Below are positions 8,624 to 17,417 of a DNA stretch of 64,000 nucleotides, one piece after another. The notes below the pieces were generated by a model that searched no databases, was not told the origin of the DNA, and was given only the letters and a program-made list of their open reading frames with translations. A program made the translations under genes and the position numbers. Each line of letters starts with the position of its first letter. Position 1 is the stretch's first letter. Source of the DNA: Pseudomonas fluorescens HK44 (GTDB taxonomy: Bacteria > Pseudomonadota > Gammaproteobacteria > Pseudomonadales > Pseudomonadaceae); the NCBI RefSeq assembly GCF_000217955.3, contig NZ_AFOY02000017.1:110235-174234 (forward strand), written 5' to 3'.

Positions 8624-8776
8624 GTCTCTCGGGGTGCGCAGTGCTTGGCGCATGGAGACGCTTGCAGGTAAGCGGCGTCTGGTTGGATTTTGAGTCGCCG
8701 GATGGCTTGTCCTGATGTCCGGGCGCTCTGGGTGCATTGAATCAGAGGGCATTGCCCAGCGGTTGAGGGCGTGCTG

Positions 8777-8802
8777 AAAAGCCTCCATTTCGGGAGGCTT
8801 TC
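8777..8802 (-). terminator. Terminator of the PA3496-type gene
   Basis: Stem GCCTCC/GGAGGC flanked by AAAA and TTTC with an ATTTCG loop lies immediately after the small gene at 8808-8987. It could work in both directions. Confidence 0.7.
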
Positions 8803-8807
8803 AGGTG

Positions 8808-8987
8808 TTAAAGGTCAAAATCGTAATCGGCCAGTTGCTTTTGCAAGCGGCGCTCCTCCAAGAGATTATCGATGGTGCGACGTTTGCTCAGGTTGGTCTT
8901 CGCTACCTCTACCACAGGCTCGGCATCATCGGCCTCAACAGAGATGAAGTCGTCTTCTGTGTCCAGTTGTTCTTTGCCAGTGCTCAT
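8808..8987 (-). CDS. Small acidic protein, PA3496 family
   Basis: A 59-residue frame starts at ATG 8987 after TGGAGTTAACCTT, a good Shine-Dalgarno. The product is very acidic in its first half (TEDDFISVEADDAEP) and then basic and helical (SKRRTIDNLLEERRLQKQ), ending YDFDL. Position next to nth and rnfE matches the small conserved PA3496 gene of pseudomonads. Its function is unknown to me; a role in envelope or redox complexes is only suggested by context. Confidence 0.8.
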   Translation of the reverse strand: MSTGKEQLDTEDDFISVEADDAEPVVEVAKTNLSKRRTIDNLLEERRLQKQLADYDFDL

Positions 8988-9094
8988 AAGGTTAACTCCA
9001 GGCTAAGACTGCCGTTGGCGCCTCTTATATCGACATTCTCCTGGCGGGTAAAAAAGATTTTTTCAATCGGTAAATCAATAAAGTTAATAGAACC

Positions 9095-9733
9095 TCAATC
9101 GTCGGAGGTCTTTTGCTTGTATTCGCACAGGTCTTCGATACGACAGCTGCCACAGCGGGGCTTGCGAGCCAGGCAAACGTAGCGCCCGTGGAGGATCAGC
9201 CAGTGATGGGAATCAAGCAGATATTCCTTGGGCACACACTTCATCAGTTTCTTTTCCACCTCGACGACATTCTTGCCTGGCGCTAACCCTGTGCGGTTGC
9301 TGACCCGGAAAATATGCGTGTCAACGGCCATGGTCAGCTGACGAAAAGCCGTGTTGAGCACCACGTTTGCAGTCTTTCTACCGACCCCGGGCAGTGCTTC
9401 GAGTTCCTCACGGGTTTGAGGTACTTCGCCGCCATGAAGCTCTACCAGCATTCGACAGGTTTCAATGACGTTCCTGGCCTTGCTGTTGAACAGGCCGATG
9501 GTCTTGATGTACTCGGACAATCCTTCTACACCCAGCGCATAAATCGCTGCCGGGGTATTGGCCACCGGAAACAGCTTGGCGGTGGCCTTGTTGACGCCCA
9601 CGTCGGTGGATTGCGCGGAAAGGATCACGGCGATCAGCAATTCGAAGGGCGATGAGTAGGCCAGTTCGGTTTTCGGTTCTGGATTGTCTTCGTGAAGCCG
9701 GCGGAAAATTTCCAGGCGTTTTGCGGCATTCAT
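9095..9733 (-). CDS. nth: Endonuclease III (DNA glycosylase/AP lyase)
   Basis: A 212-residue base-excision repair enzyme for oxidised pyrimidines. The helix-hairpin-helix is LPGVGRKTANVV with the catalytic Lys, followed by the catalytic Asp in AVDTHIFRV. The C-terminal [4Fe-4S] loop C-X6-C-X2-C-X5-C is intact (CLARKPRCGSCRIEDLC). ATG 9733 gives the family N-terminus MNAAKRLEIF. It overlaps or abuts rnfE, whose stop is at 9759, and is the last gene of the rnf operon, as in other gamma-proteobacteria. Confidence 0.96.
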   Translation of the reverse strand: MNAAKRLEIFRRLHEDNPEPKTELAYSSPFELLIAVILSAQSTDVGVNKATAKLFPVANTPAAIYALGVEGLSEYIKTIGLFNSKARNVIETCRMLVELHGGEVPQTREELEALPGVGRKTANVVLNTAFRQLTMAVDTHIFRVSNRTGLAPGKNVVEVEKKLMKCVPKEYLLDSHHWLILHGRYVCLARKPRCGSCRIEDLCEYKQKTSDD

Positions 9734-9758
9734 GAGTAGAGCAGTTCCTTGAAGGCGG

Positions 9759-10349
9759 TCAGTGTGAGGTTGAGGCACCAGGCCAGGCTTGTTTGGCGGC
9801 TATGAGCAGTCCCAGCAGGATAAACCCGCCAGGGGCAAGGACGGCCAGTCGTATACCGCCGTCAGCGGCAAACAGCCAGCCTTGCCCGTTGGAATCGGCA
9901 AACCCGGTCAACCAGGACAGATGGCTGGCGAATGATCCATTGCCAATTCCTTCACGCAGCAAGCCCAGCAAAATCATCAGACCCAAAAACAGGCCAGACA
10001 GTTGGAGTCGGCTGCGCTTGCCTGCCTGGGTGAAAAAGCCGTTGTGCTCCAGCACGACACATTGCAGAGCAATCAGCCCCGCATAAATTCCCAGCTGCCT
10101 GTGCAGTTCAACGTTCCAGGCCTGCAATGCCAATGTGGCAAGGCTGGTCAACGTGGCGGCGAGCATCATGCCGGTGATCAGCTGCACGGACGGGACAATC
10201 CGCGGTCGCAACACGTGCATCTTCACGCCATAAATGCCGATGACCAGCAGCGATAGCAGCGACAGGCTCAAGGCGTTCACCAGAGAGTCGCTGGCACCGA
10301 TCAATGGGGTCAGGATCAGCGAGTTTTGCAGCATCGAGGACTGGTTCAT
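9759..10349 (-). CDS. rnfE: Rnf complex membrane subunit RnfE (RsxE)
   Basis: A 196-residue integral membrane protein with about six predicted helices, of the NqrD/RnfE family. It starts MNQSSMLQNSLILTPLIGASDSLVNAL, where RnfE proteins usually begin with a polar segment and a first helix. With RnfA it forms the symmetric membrane pair that carries electrons across the membrane. It overlaps rnfG by 4 bp (10346-10349), so translation is coupled. The sequence is rather divergent from enterobacterial RnfE; assignment rests on topology and operon position. Confidence 0.85.
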   Translation of the reverse strand: MNQSSMLQNSLILTPLIGASDSLVNALSLSLLSLLVIGIYGVKMHVLRPRIVPSVQLITGMMLAATLTSLATLALQAWNVELHRQLGIYAGLIALQCVVLEHNGFFTQAGKRSRLQLSGLFLGLMILLGLLREGIGNGSFASHLSWLTGFADSNGQGWLFAADGGIRLAVLAPGGFILLGLLIAAKQAWPGASTSH

Positions 10350-10951
10350 TGTCCGCTCCCGATCAGGTGTGGCTGATGCTCGTCGAAATAGCGTAACGCA
10401 TCATGGATCGCACTGATCACCGCCCTCGAAGTGACGGTTGCCCCGGTCAATTGGTCGAACTGCCCCTGATCTTTTTTCAGTGCCCAGCCACTGTCACTGG
10501 GGTCGTTGCGCGACTTGCCGAAAAAGCCCTGAAGCCAGGGATTGGGCTGGTCGGCGATTCTCCCGCCCAGCCCTGGTGTTTCCGATTGCTTGAGGGTTTT
10601 GACCCCCAGCAGCTTGCCGTTGACGTCGATCACGATCAGCAGCTCGATCGCGTTTTCGTAACCCGTCACCTGGCTGCGTAATATCACTGCGCTGGGTTTT
10701 CCGCCTGCTGTCGCCAGGTAGCCGCCCAGCAAGGTGCTGTTGCTCAGCGCGATATCCTTGAGTTCGAGGGGCTGGTCCAACGGCTGATTGTCGTAGCTGC
10801 CGGCCGGCAGCATGTCGAACAGTTTGCGGCTCTCGATCAAGTGCTGTTCGGTCGAAATGCGTGGCGCAGCGGCGTATTGCAGGAAAAATGTCGCGCCTGC
10901 GCCCAGTCCGGCCACGACGACCAGCATCAGCACACTGAGATTCCGGTTCAT
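10346..10951 (-). CDS. rnfG: Rnf complex FMN-binding subunit RnfG
   Basis: A 201-residue protein with one N-terminal transmembrane helix (LMLVVVAGLGAGATFFL) and a periplasmic FMN-binding domain. The flavin-attachment motif TGATVTS is present near the C-terminus, where the Thr takes covalent FMN. GLGGRI, typical of RnfG, is also present. ATG 10951 overlaps the rnfD stop by 4 bp. A longer reading frame upstream is a shadow of rnfD. Confidence 0.92.
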   Translation of the reverse strand: MNRNLSVLMLVVVAGLGAGATFFLQYAAAPRISTEQHLIESRKLFDMLPAGSYDNQPLDQPLELKDIALSNSTLLGGYLATAGGKPSAVILRSQVTGYENAIELLIVIDVNGKLLGVKTLKQSETPGLGGRIADQPNPWLQGFFGKSRNDPSDSGWALKKDQGQFDQLTGATVTSRAVISAIHDALRYFDEHQPHLIGSGQ

Positions 10952-11946
10952 GGCGTACGAGGCTCTGGTTGTGCAGCAGCGAGGCGTTCCAGGGCCGGTA
11001 CGCAGAGATTCATCAGTAGCACTGCAAAGGCCACCCCGTCGGGATAGCCGCCCCAGGCTCGAATCAGGTAGGTCAGCAGGCCGACGCCCGCGCCGAACAT
11101 CAGGCGGGCTTTGGGGTTCTTCGCTCCGGACACCGGTTCGGTCACGATAAAGAATGCCCCGAGCATGCTCGCGCCTGTCAGCAAGTGAAAGAGCGGGGAG
11201 CCGTGGGAGTCCGAGCCCGAGCCGTTCCAGCACAGCAGACTGATGACGAACAGGCTGCCGAGCATGCCGACGGGGGCATGCCAGCTGAACACCCGCTGCT
11301 GTAACAGGAAAGCGCCGCCGGCGAGGAAGGCCAGGTTGACCCATTCGATACCTTTGCCGCCAACGTGGCCAAACGCCGGGTTACCGGCGAAGAGTTCGTC
11401 GATGGTCAGGCTTTTGTTGATTCGCAGGCTATCCAGCGCCGTGGCCGTCACCCAGGCGTCGGGCTGTTCGACACCGCTGAAATTGAAACCGAAAATCTGT
11501 TGCAGGCCAGCGAGCAGATTCATCCCGTGGGACGTCGGCCAGTGGGTCATCTGTCGCGGGAAACACACCAGCACCAGCGCAAAACCGAGCATGGCCGGAT
11601 TGAACGGGTTTTTGCCAACGCCACCATAAAGGTGCTTGCCGAAAAACATCGCGAATGCCGCAGCACTGACCGTCAGCCACCATGGACAGTAAGGCGGTAA
11701 CGCCAGCGCCAGCAAGGTGGCGCTGACCAACGCGCTGCCGTCGCTTAACGCAGGCTTGAGCGGGTATTTGCGCAAGCGCAGCACCAGCGCTTCAACCGCC
11801 AACGCGCTGGCGCAGGCCAGCAGCAGATTGATCGGAACGCCCCAGCCAAATAACCAGAACAACACCAGCATGCCCGGCACGGTGGCCAGTAAAACCCGCT
11901 TCATCGCCTGTTGCAGGCGATCATCGACCGGTTCAAGGGGCGACAT
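10948..11946 (-). CDS. rnfD: Rnf complex membrane subunit RnfD
   Basis: A 332-residue NqrB/RnfD-family protein with about nine to ten membrane helices. The conserved YGGVGKNPFNPAM segment and the flavin site region LLTGASMLGAFFIVT are visible. In relatives a Thr/Ser of this region takes covalent FMN. Its start overlaps the end of the rnfB-like gene by 14 bp. An internal ATG at 11904 is a possible alternative start. It normally partners RnfC at the cytoplasmic side, but no RnfC gene lies in this operon. Confidence 0.92.
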   Translation of the reverse strand: MSPLEPVDDRLQQAMKRVLLATVPGMLVLFWLFGWGVPINLLLACASALAVEALVLRLRKYPLKPALSDGSALVSATLLALALPPYCPWWLTVSAAAFAMFFGKHLYGGVGKNPFNPAMLGFALVLVCFPRQMTHWPTSHGMNLLAGLQQIFGFNFSGVEQPDAWVTATALDSLRINKSLTIDELFAGNPAFGHVGGKGIEWVNLAFLAGGAFLLQQRVFSWHAPVGMLGSLFVISLLCWNGSGSDSHGSPLFHLLTGASMLGAFFIVTEPVSGAKNPKARLMFGAGVGLLTYLIRAWGGYPDGVAFAVLLMNLCVPALERLAAAQPEPRTP

Positions 11947-13147
11947 AGGCGTTTACCTGGCGCTCGGCTTCGCAGAGCCTTTCGCGGGCCTTGGCCAGGA
12001 GCTCCGCCGGCGTATCAGGATGCCGCTCGAGCTTGCTGACATCGGCGCGGGCATAAGCCAGTTCGGTTTTCAGTTGCCGCAGTTGAGCGTCGATGGGGCG
12101 TTTTTCGACGCGTACCAGATCGGGTGCCGGTTTTTCGCTGGCGCCTTCGGCATCGTGCAACGCCTGCTCGGCTTGAGCCAGGGCTGCGCTGAGCGCTTCC
12201 AGTTGCTCGGCCGGGGCTTCACTGGCCTGGGCTTTTTTCAGCTCGGCGCGACGCATCGCCAGCTGGATTTTCGCGCGTTTGAGTTCCGCGTCGTTGGGCG
12301 GCGCCGTCGGTTGTGCAGGTGCTGAAGGCACAGTGCTTTCGAGTTGTGCCAGGGCCTGCTCGGCGGCTTCGAACTGCTGCTGCAAAATGATCAGTTGCGA
12401 CTGCTGTTCGAAGGTCGGTGGATGCCCGAATGCCTTCAGCGATTTGTTCAACTGTGCGCGGCTCATCGCCACATCGATCTTGGCTTTTTTCAGCGCGGCA
12501 TCGGCGGCAGCGGCTTTTTGTGCCTGAACCCGGGCTATGGCGTCTTGCAGCGGGGTGTTGCTGGCGTCGCTGTGTTGCGCGGCTTTTTGCGCGCGGGCCA
12601 GTCGTTCGGCGTGCTTTTGCTCTTCCTCACGGCGCAGGCGCGCATTGCGCTGTTCGAAGCGCTGCCTTGCGTGATCGCGTTTGGCGGTGCGTGCCTGCAG
12701 TTCTTCGGGCGTGAATGCCAGACCACCGATAATCGGCAGCACCTTGGCCGAGGGCAAAGGATGCATTTCGATGCAATCCACCGGGCAGGGGGCTACGCAC
12801 AGATCGCAGCCGGTGCATTCGTCGATAAGCACCGTGTGCATCAGTTTTGCCGCGCCGACAATCGCGTCGATCGGGCAGGCCTGAATGCACTTGGTGCAGC
12901 CGATGCATTCGGCTTCACGGATAAATGCAATTTGCGCCGGTGCCGAGCCACGGCTGACGTCCAGTTCCAGCACCGGGATTTTCAGCAGTTCGGCCAGCGC
13001 TGAAATGGTCTCGTTACCGCCCGGCGGGCACTTGTTGATTGCCTCGCCATTGGCAATGCCTTCAGCGTAGGGCTTGCATCCGGGGTGGCCGCATTTGCCG
13101 CATTGGGTCTGCGGCAGGAGTGCGTCGATACGTTGAATCAGACTCAT
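11933..13147 (-). CDS. rnfB: RnfB ferredoxin subunit fused to an RnfC-like C-terminal tail
   Basis: A 404-residue chimera. Residues 1-45 hold the Fe-S loop with Cys16, Cys19, Cys24 and Cys40 (CGKCGHPGC). Residues 81-122 carry two 4Fe-4S ferredoxin motifs (CIGCTKCIQACP and CTGCDLCVAPCP). From about residue 150 the sequence becomes a long Ala/Lys/Glu/Gln coiled region (ARQRFEQRNARLRREEE, DAIARVQAQK, two similar KxAKIxxAMxRAxLxK repeats) of the kind that ends RnfC in gamma-proteobacteria. Enterobacterial RnfB has an N-terminal transmembrane helix, which is absent here because the gene begins right after rnfA (4-bp overlap). The RnfC core with its NADH/FMN domains is missing. RnfB function is clear; the tail is probably a leftover or reused RnfC interaction arm. 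Confidence 0.88.
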   Translation of the reverse strand: MSLIQRIDALLPQTQCGKCGHPGCKPYAEGIANGEAINKCPPGGNETISALAELLKIPVLELDVSRGSAPAQIAFIREAECIGCTKCIQACPIDAIVGAAKLMHTVLIDECTGCDLCVAPCPVDCIEMHPLPSAKVLPIIGGLAFTPEELQARTAKRDHARQRFEQRNARLRREEEQKHAERLARAQKAAQHSDASNTPLQDAIARVQAQKAAAADAALKKAKIDVAMSRAQLNKSLKAFGHPPTFEQQSQLIILQQQFEAAEQALAQLESTVPSAPAQPTAPPNDAELKRAKIQLAMRRAELKKAQASEAPAEQLEALSAALAQAEQALHDAEGASEKPAPDLVRVEKRPIDAQLRQLKTELAYARADVSKLERHPDTPAELLAKARERLCEAERQVNAYVAP

Positions 13148-13731
13148 GTTTTGATCAGTCCGCTGAAGCCGAGAAAGGCCACTGCGATCAGTCCGGCGCT
13201 GATCAGGTCGATCGGCAGGCCACGAAAGGGCAGGGGCACATCGTTATTGAGAGTGCGCTGACGCAGGTCGCTGAACAGACTCAGCACCAGCCAGAAACCC
13301 AGCCCGGCGCCAAGACACAGCGTTGCGTGATAACCCAAACCACTGTCGCCTTGCATGCCGAACAGGCTTAGCCCCAGCAGGCCAGCGTTGCCCAGCAGCA
13401 ACGGCCACAAGCCGTTGAATGGTAACCGCGGCAGGGCACGCGCCAGCAGATTCAGCACCGGGGTAATCAGCAGCACGCTCAAGGGCAAAAACACAAACAG
13501 GTACAAGGACGCCAGACCCAACGGTATCAATAGCCAGTAATAAGCCGCGTAACCCAGAAGGCCGCTGAGCAACATCAGGGAGGTGGTCGCAATGCCCAGG
13601 GCATGAACCTGACGACGCTCGATGGCAGGTTCACGCGTCGATTGCATCAACGGATCGACACCCAGCGGCCAGTGCACGATGACGTTATTGATCAGGGCGG
13701 TGCTGATGAGCGTGAGCAGAATGTCGGTCAT
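13144..13731 (-). CDS. rnfA: Rnf complex membrane subunit RnfA (RsxA)
   Basis: A 195-residue six-helix membrane protein of the NqrE/RnfA family, first gene of the operon rnfA-B-D-G-E-nth. The early LLTLISTALINNVIV helix with the Asn pair and the closing LPIDLISAGLIAVAFLGF helix are family hallmarks. The usual CxGxG-like cysteine around the half-channel loop (GNAGLLGL) is not obvious: the enterobacterial CAVLG segment is replaced. It may therefore have altered cluster ligation. It overlaps the next gene by ATGA. Confidence 0.87.
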   Translation of the reverse strand: MTDILLTLISTALINNVIVHWPLGVDPLMQSTREPAIERRQVHALGIATTSLMLLSGLLGYAAYYWLLIPLGLASLYLFVFLPLSVLLITPVLNLLARALPRLPFNGLWPLLLGNAGLLGLSLFGMQGDSGLGYHATLCLGAGLGFWLVLSLFSDLRQRTLNNDVPLPFRGLPIDLISAGLIAVAFLGFSGLIKT

Positions 13732-13796
13732 GGGCGTGCCGGGTTGAGCGAACGGGCCTGTGCTTAAAGATTAGGCATTATCCGGCAAGCAGATAT

Positions 13797-13834
13797 GAAA
13801 ATCCCACCGCCGCGAGTCAGCGCGACGGTGGGAT
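13797..13834 (-). terminator. Terminator of metG
   Basis: A 14-bp stem with one mismatch (ATCCCACCGCCGCG) and loop AGTCAG, followed on the minus strand by TTTT. It begins 18 bp past the metG stop. Confidence 0.82.
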
Positions 13835-13851
13835 CGGTTCAGCCAGGCACC

Positions 13852-15903
13852 TTACTTGATGCGCTGACCCGGCTTGGCGCCGCTGTCCGGGCTCAACAGG
13901 TAGATTTCTTCGCCGCCAGGGCCGGCCGCCATGACCATGCCTTCGGACATTCCGAAGCGCATTTTGCGTGGTTTAAGGTTGGCGATCATCATCGTCAGAC
14001 GACCTTCAAGCTTGGCCGGGTCCGGATAAGCGCTCTTGATGCCGGAGAACACGTTGCGTTGCTCGTCACCGATATCCAGGGTCAGGCGCAGCAGCTTGTC
14101 CGCACCTTCCACGGCTTCGGCCTTGAGGATCAGGGCCACCCGCAGGTCGACGGCAGCAAAGGTATCGAACTCGATCTCTGGCGACAGCGGATCCTTGGCC
14201 AGTTCGCCATTCCCTTGTGGGGCGGCATCGCCGGTGTCGGTCTGGCTGGCGGCCAGGTCTTCTTTCGAAGCGTCGGTCATGGCTTGCACCTTGACCGGGT
14301 CGATACGCGTCATCAACGGTTTGAACTCGTTCAGCTGATGGTTGCTGAGCAGGGTTGCGTGATCGTTCCAGGTCAGCGGCGCGACATTGAGGAACGCCTC
14401 GGCATCGGCGGCCAGCAACGGCAGCACGGGCTTGAGGAAGATCACCAGTTGGCGGAACAGGTTGACGCCCAGGGCGCAGATCGCCTGGACTTCGTCTTGC
14501 TTGCCTTCCTGTTTGTTCAGCGACCATGGCGCCTTGTCGGCGATCCAGGCGTTGGCACGGTCGGCCAGGCCCATGATTTCGCGCATGGCACGGGCGAAGT
14601 CGCGAGCCTCGTAAGCCTCGGCGATGCTTGGCGCAGCGGCCAGGAACGCTTCGGTCAGCTCTGGCGCGGCATTACCGGCCACCAGCACTCCGGCGTTGCC
14701 TTTGTGGATGAAGCCTGCGCAGCGGCTGGCGATGTTGACGACTTTGCCGACCAGGTCGGAGTTGACCTTCTGCACGAAGTCTTCGAGGTTCAGGTCGAGG
14801 TCGTCGACGCCACGGCCGAGTTTGGCGGCGTAGTAGTAACGCAGGTATTCCGGCGACAGGTGGTCCAGGTACGTCCGGGCCTTGATAAAGGTGCCGCGGG
14901 ACTTGGACATCTTCTGGCCGTTGACGGTCAGGTAGCCGTGTACGTTGATACCGGTCGGCTTGCGGTAGCCCGCGCCTTCAAGCATGGCTGGCCAGAACAG
15001 TGCGTGGAAGTTGACGATGTCCTTGCCGATGAAGTGGTACAGCTCGGCGGTGGAGTCCTTGGCCCAGTAGGCGTCGAAGTCCAGTTCGGGACGACGTGCG
15101 CAGAGGTTCTTGAAGCTCGCCATGTAGCCGATCGGCGCGTCCAGCCAGACGTAGAAGTACTTGCCTGGCTCGTCAGGGATTTCGAAACCGAAGTACGGCG
15201 CATCGCGGGAGATATCCCACTGCTGCAGGCCGACATCCAGCCATTCGGCGATCTTGTTTGCGACCGCGTCTTGCAGGGTGCCGCTGCGGGTCCATTCCTG
15301 CAGCATGTGCTGGAAGTCCGGCAGCTTGAAGAAGAAGTGCTGGGAATCCTTGAGCACCGGCGTGGCGCCAGAGATCGCCGACTTCGGATCTTTCAGGTCG
15401 GTAGGCGCGTAGGTGGCACCGCATTTTTCGCAGTTGTCGCCGTACTGGTCTTCAGTGCCGCACTTCGGGCAGGTGCCCTTGATGAAGCGGTCGGCCAGGA
15501 ACATTTTCTTTTCCGGGTCGAAATACTGGGTGATCGAGCGCGTGGCGATGTGCCCGGCGTCGCGCAGCTTCAGGTAGATCTGGCTCGACAGCTCACGGTT
15601 TTCTTCGGCGTGAGTGGAGTGGAAGTTGTCGAAGTCCACCAGGAACTCGGCAAAGTCGGCGCTGTGTTCAGCCTGGACGTTGGCGATCAGTTGTTCCGGG
15701 GTGATGCCTTCTTTTTCTGCGCGCAACATGATGGCCGATCCGTGGGCGTCGTCCGCGCAGACGTAAGTGCATTGATTGCCGCGATGCTTCTGGAAGCGCA
15801 CCCACATATCGGTCTGGATGTACTCAAGCATATGGCCAAGGTGGATTGAACCATTGGCATAGGGCAGGGCGCTGGTGACGAGGATCTTGCGTGGCTCGGA
15901 CAT
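13852..15903 (-). CDS. metG: Methionyl-tRNA synthetase
   Basis: A 683-residue class I aminoacyl-tRNA synthetase. The HIGH-like motif is HLGH in ANGSIHLGHMLEY, and KMSKS is intact (KMSKSRGT). A zinc knuckle of four cysteines (CPKCG...CEKC) lies in the connective domain. The C-terminal 100 residues form the EMAP/Trbp111-like tRNA-binding domain that allows dimer formation. The length is normal for the long bacterial form. It is divergent from apbC, with a REPIN between them. Confidence 0.97.
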   Translation of the reverse strand: MSEPRKILVTSALPYANGSIHLGHMLEYIQTDMWVRFQKHRGNQCTYVCADDAHGSAIMLRAEKEGITPEQLIANVQAEHSADFAEFLVDFDNFHSTHAEENRELSSQIYLKLRDAGHIATRSITQYFDPEKKMFLADRFIKGTCPKCGTEDQYGDNCEKCGATYAPTDLKDPKSAISGATPVLKDSQHFFFKLPDFQHMLQEWTRSGTLQDAVANKIAEWLDVGLQQWDISRDAPYFGFEIPDEPGKYFYVWLDAPIGYMASFKNLCARRPELDFDAYWAKDSTAELYHFIGKDIVNFHALFWPAMLEGAGYRKPTGINVHGYLTVNGQKMSKSRGTFIKARTYLDHLSPEYLRYYYAAKLGRGVDDLDLNLEDFVQKVNSDLVGKVVNIASRCAGFIHKGNAGVLVAGNAAPELTEAFLAAAPSIAEAYEARDFARAMREIMGLADRANAWIADKAPWSLNKQEGKQDEVQAICALGVNLFRQLVIFLKPVLPLLAADAEAFLNVAPLTWNDHATLLSNHQLNEFKPLMTRIDPVKVQAMTDASKEDLAASQTDTGDAAPQGNGELAKDPLSPEIEFDTFAAVDLRVALILKAEAVEGADKLLRLTLDIGDEQRNVFSGIKSAYPDPAKLEGRLTMMIANLKPRKMRFGMSEGMVMAAGPGGEEIYLLSPDSGAKPGQRIK

Positions 15904-16005
15904 GGGGCTCGGCTACTTGATGAAACGGAGGTCGGCCACTATAAAGCGCCGGCGCATATTTTTCACCCTTCAGGCCTGTTTCCGGATGCATCGGCTGCGA
16001 ATACC

Positions 16006-16138
16006 TGTGGCGAGGGAGCTTGCTCCCGCTGGGTGGCGAAGCCGCCCCAAATAAGGTGACGCCGAGCTGACAGTATCGCCGCGTCAATAAAATTACGGCT
16101 GCTGCGCACCCGAGCGGGAGCAAGCTCCCTCGCCACAA
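16006..16138. repeat. REPIN (inverted pair of REP palindromes)
   Basis: TGTGGCGAGGGAGCTTGCTC at the left end recurs inverted at the right end (AGCGGGAGCAAGCTCCCTCG), about 133 bp overall, with a spacer not closely conserved with the other copies. It lies between metG and apbC. Confidence 0.9.
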
Positions 16139-16196
16139 ATGAGTGTCCGGCGTAGGATACCCGTCTGATTTTCCAGTCTTGTTATCGGAGTTGCCC

Positions 16197-17291
16197 ATGA
16201 GCGCCGTCAATCGCGCAGCGGTGGAAGCCGTCCTTCGTCAGTACACCGACCCTTACCTGAACCAGGATCCGATCAGCGCCGGTTGCCTGCGCAGCATCGA
16301 CATCCAGGGCGACCGCGTCAGCGTTCAACTGGAACTGGGCTACGCCGCCGGCCTGTTCAAGAGTGGTTGGGCGCAGATGCTGCAAATGGCTATCGAGGGC
16401 CTGGAGGGCGTGACCTCGGCCAAAGTCGACATCACCACGGTAATTGCCGCGCACAAGGCTCAGGCGCAGATTCCAGGCCTGGCCAACGTCAAGAACGTGG
16501 TCGCCGTGGCGTCCGGCAAGGGGGGTGTGGGCAAATCCACCACCGCCGCCAACCTTGCGTTGGCGCTGGCCCGCGAAGGCGCCAAGGTCGGGATCCTCGA
16601 TGCCGATATCTATGGCCCGAGCCAGGGCATCATGTTCGGCATCCCGGAAGGCACCCGACCTAAAATCAAGGACCAGAAGTGGTTCGTGCCGATCGAGTCG
16701 CATGGCGTTGAAGTCATGTCCATGGCGTTTTTGACCGACGACAACACGCCGATGGTCTGGCGTGGCCCAATGGTCTCCGGCGCCTTGCTGCAACTGGTGA
16801 CGCAGACGGCCTGGAGCGAACTGGATTATCTGGTGATCGACATGCCGCCGGGCACTGGTGACATTCAGTTGACCCTGGCGCAAAAAGTCCCGGTGGCGGG
16901 TGCGGTGATCGTCACCACGCCGCAGGATCTGGCATTGCTGGACGCCCGCAAAGGCGTGGAGATGTTCCGCAAGGTCAACATTCCAGTGCTCGGCGTGGTG
17001 GAAAACATGGCCGTGCACATCTGCTCCAACTGCGGTCATGCCGAGCACCTGTTCGGTGAAGGCGGCGGCGAGAAACTGGCCAGCCAATATGGCGTCGAAC
17101 TGCTGGCATCGCTGCCGCTGTCGATGGTGATCCGCGAGCAGGCTGACGGCGGCAAGCCAACAGTGATTGCCGAACCGGACAGCCAGATCGCCATGGTCTA
17201 CCAGGAACTGGCCCGTCACGTGGGGGCGCGGATTGTCTTGCAGGAAGCTGCCACGCCAGCGATGCCGAACATCACCGTCAGCGACGATTGA
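16197..17291 (+). CDS. apbC: Fe-S cluster carrier ATPase (Mrp/ApbC family)
   Basis: A 364-residue P-loop NTPase. Residues 1-90 form the MIP18/DUF59-like domain. Walker A is GKGGVGKST, the deviant Walker of the Mrp/MinD family, and the switch motif is DMPPGTGDIQLT. A C-terminal CSNCG pair supplies the cluster ligands at the dimer interface. It transfers [4Fe-4S] clusters to apo-proteins in the cytosol. ATG 16197 gives the usual MSAVNRAAVEAVL start, whereas an ATG further left lies in the REPIN spacer region. It pairs with metG divergently, as in other pseudomonads. Confidence 0.95.
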   Translation: MSAVNRAAVEAVLRQYTDPYLNQDPISAGCLRSIDIQGDRVSVQLELGYAAGLFKSGWAQMLQMAIEGLEGVTSAKVDITTVIAAHKAQAQIPGLANVKNVVAVASGKGGVGKSTTAANLALALAREGAKVGILDADIYGPSQGIMFGIPEGTRPKIKDQKWFVPIESHGVEVMSMAFLTDDNTPMVWRGPMVSGALLQLVTQTAWSELDYLVIDMPPGTGDIQLTLAQKVPVAGAVIVTTPQDLALLDARKGVEMFRKVNIPVLGVVENMAVHICSNCGHAEHLFGEGGGEKLASQYGVELLASLPLSMVIREQADGGKPTVIAEPDSQIAMVYQELARHVGARIVLQEAATPAMPNITVSDD

Positions 17292-17316
17292 TATCTGTCA
17301 AATAGCATGCTGAACC

Positions 17317-17417
17317 TGTGGGAGCGAGCCTGCTCGCGATGAGGGCATAACATTCACGATTGATTGTGACTGTTGCACCGCTATCGCGAGCAGACGGAGC
17401 GCCGCCCGGCTCCCACA
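17317..17417. repeat. REP pair with a damaged right arm
   Basis: The left arm TGTGGGAGCGAGCCTGCTCG matches the copies at 34042 and 63936. The inverted right arm is interrupted after ATCGCGAGCAG by about 11 extra bases before GGCTCCCACA. It lies between apbC and the transposase remnant. Confidence 0.8.

Noticed and set aside
13795..15849. 684-codon open frame on the plus strand across metG
   Set aside because: It is exactly antisense to metG, whose motifs are complete. Its composition (rich in Gly, His, Gln, Val) is typical of a mirror frame in GC-rich DNA.
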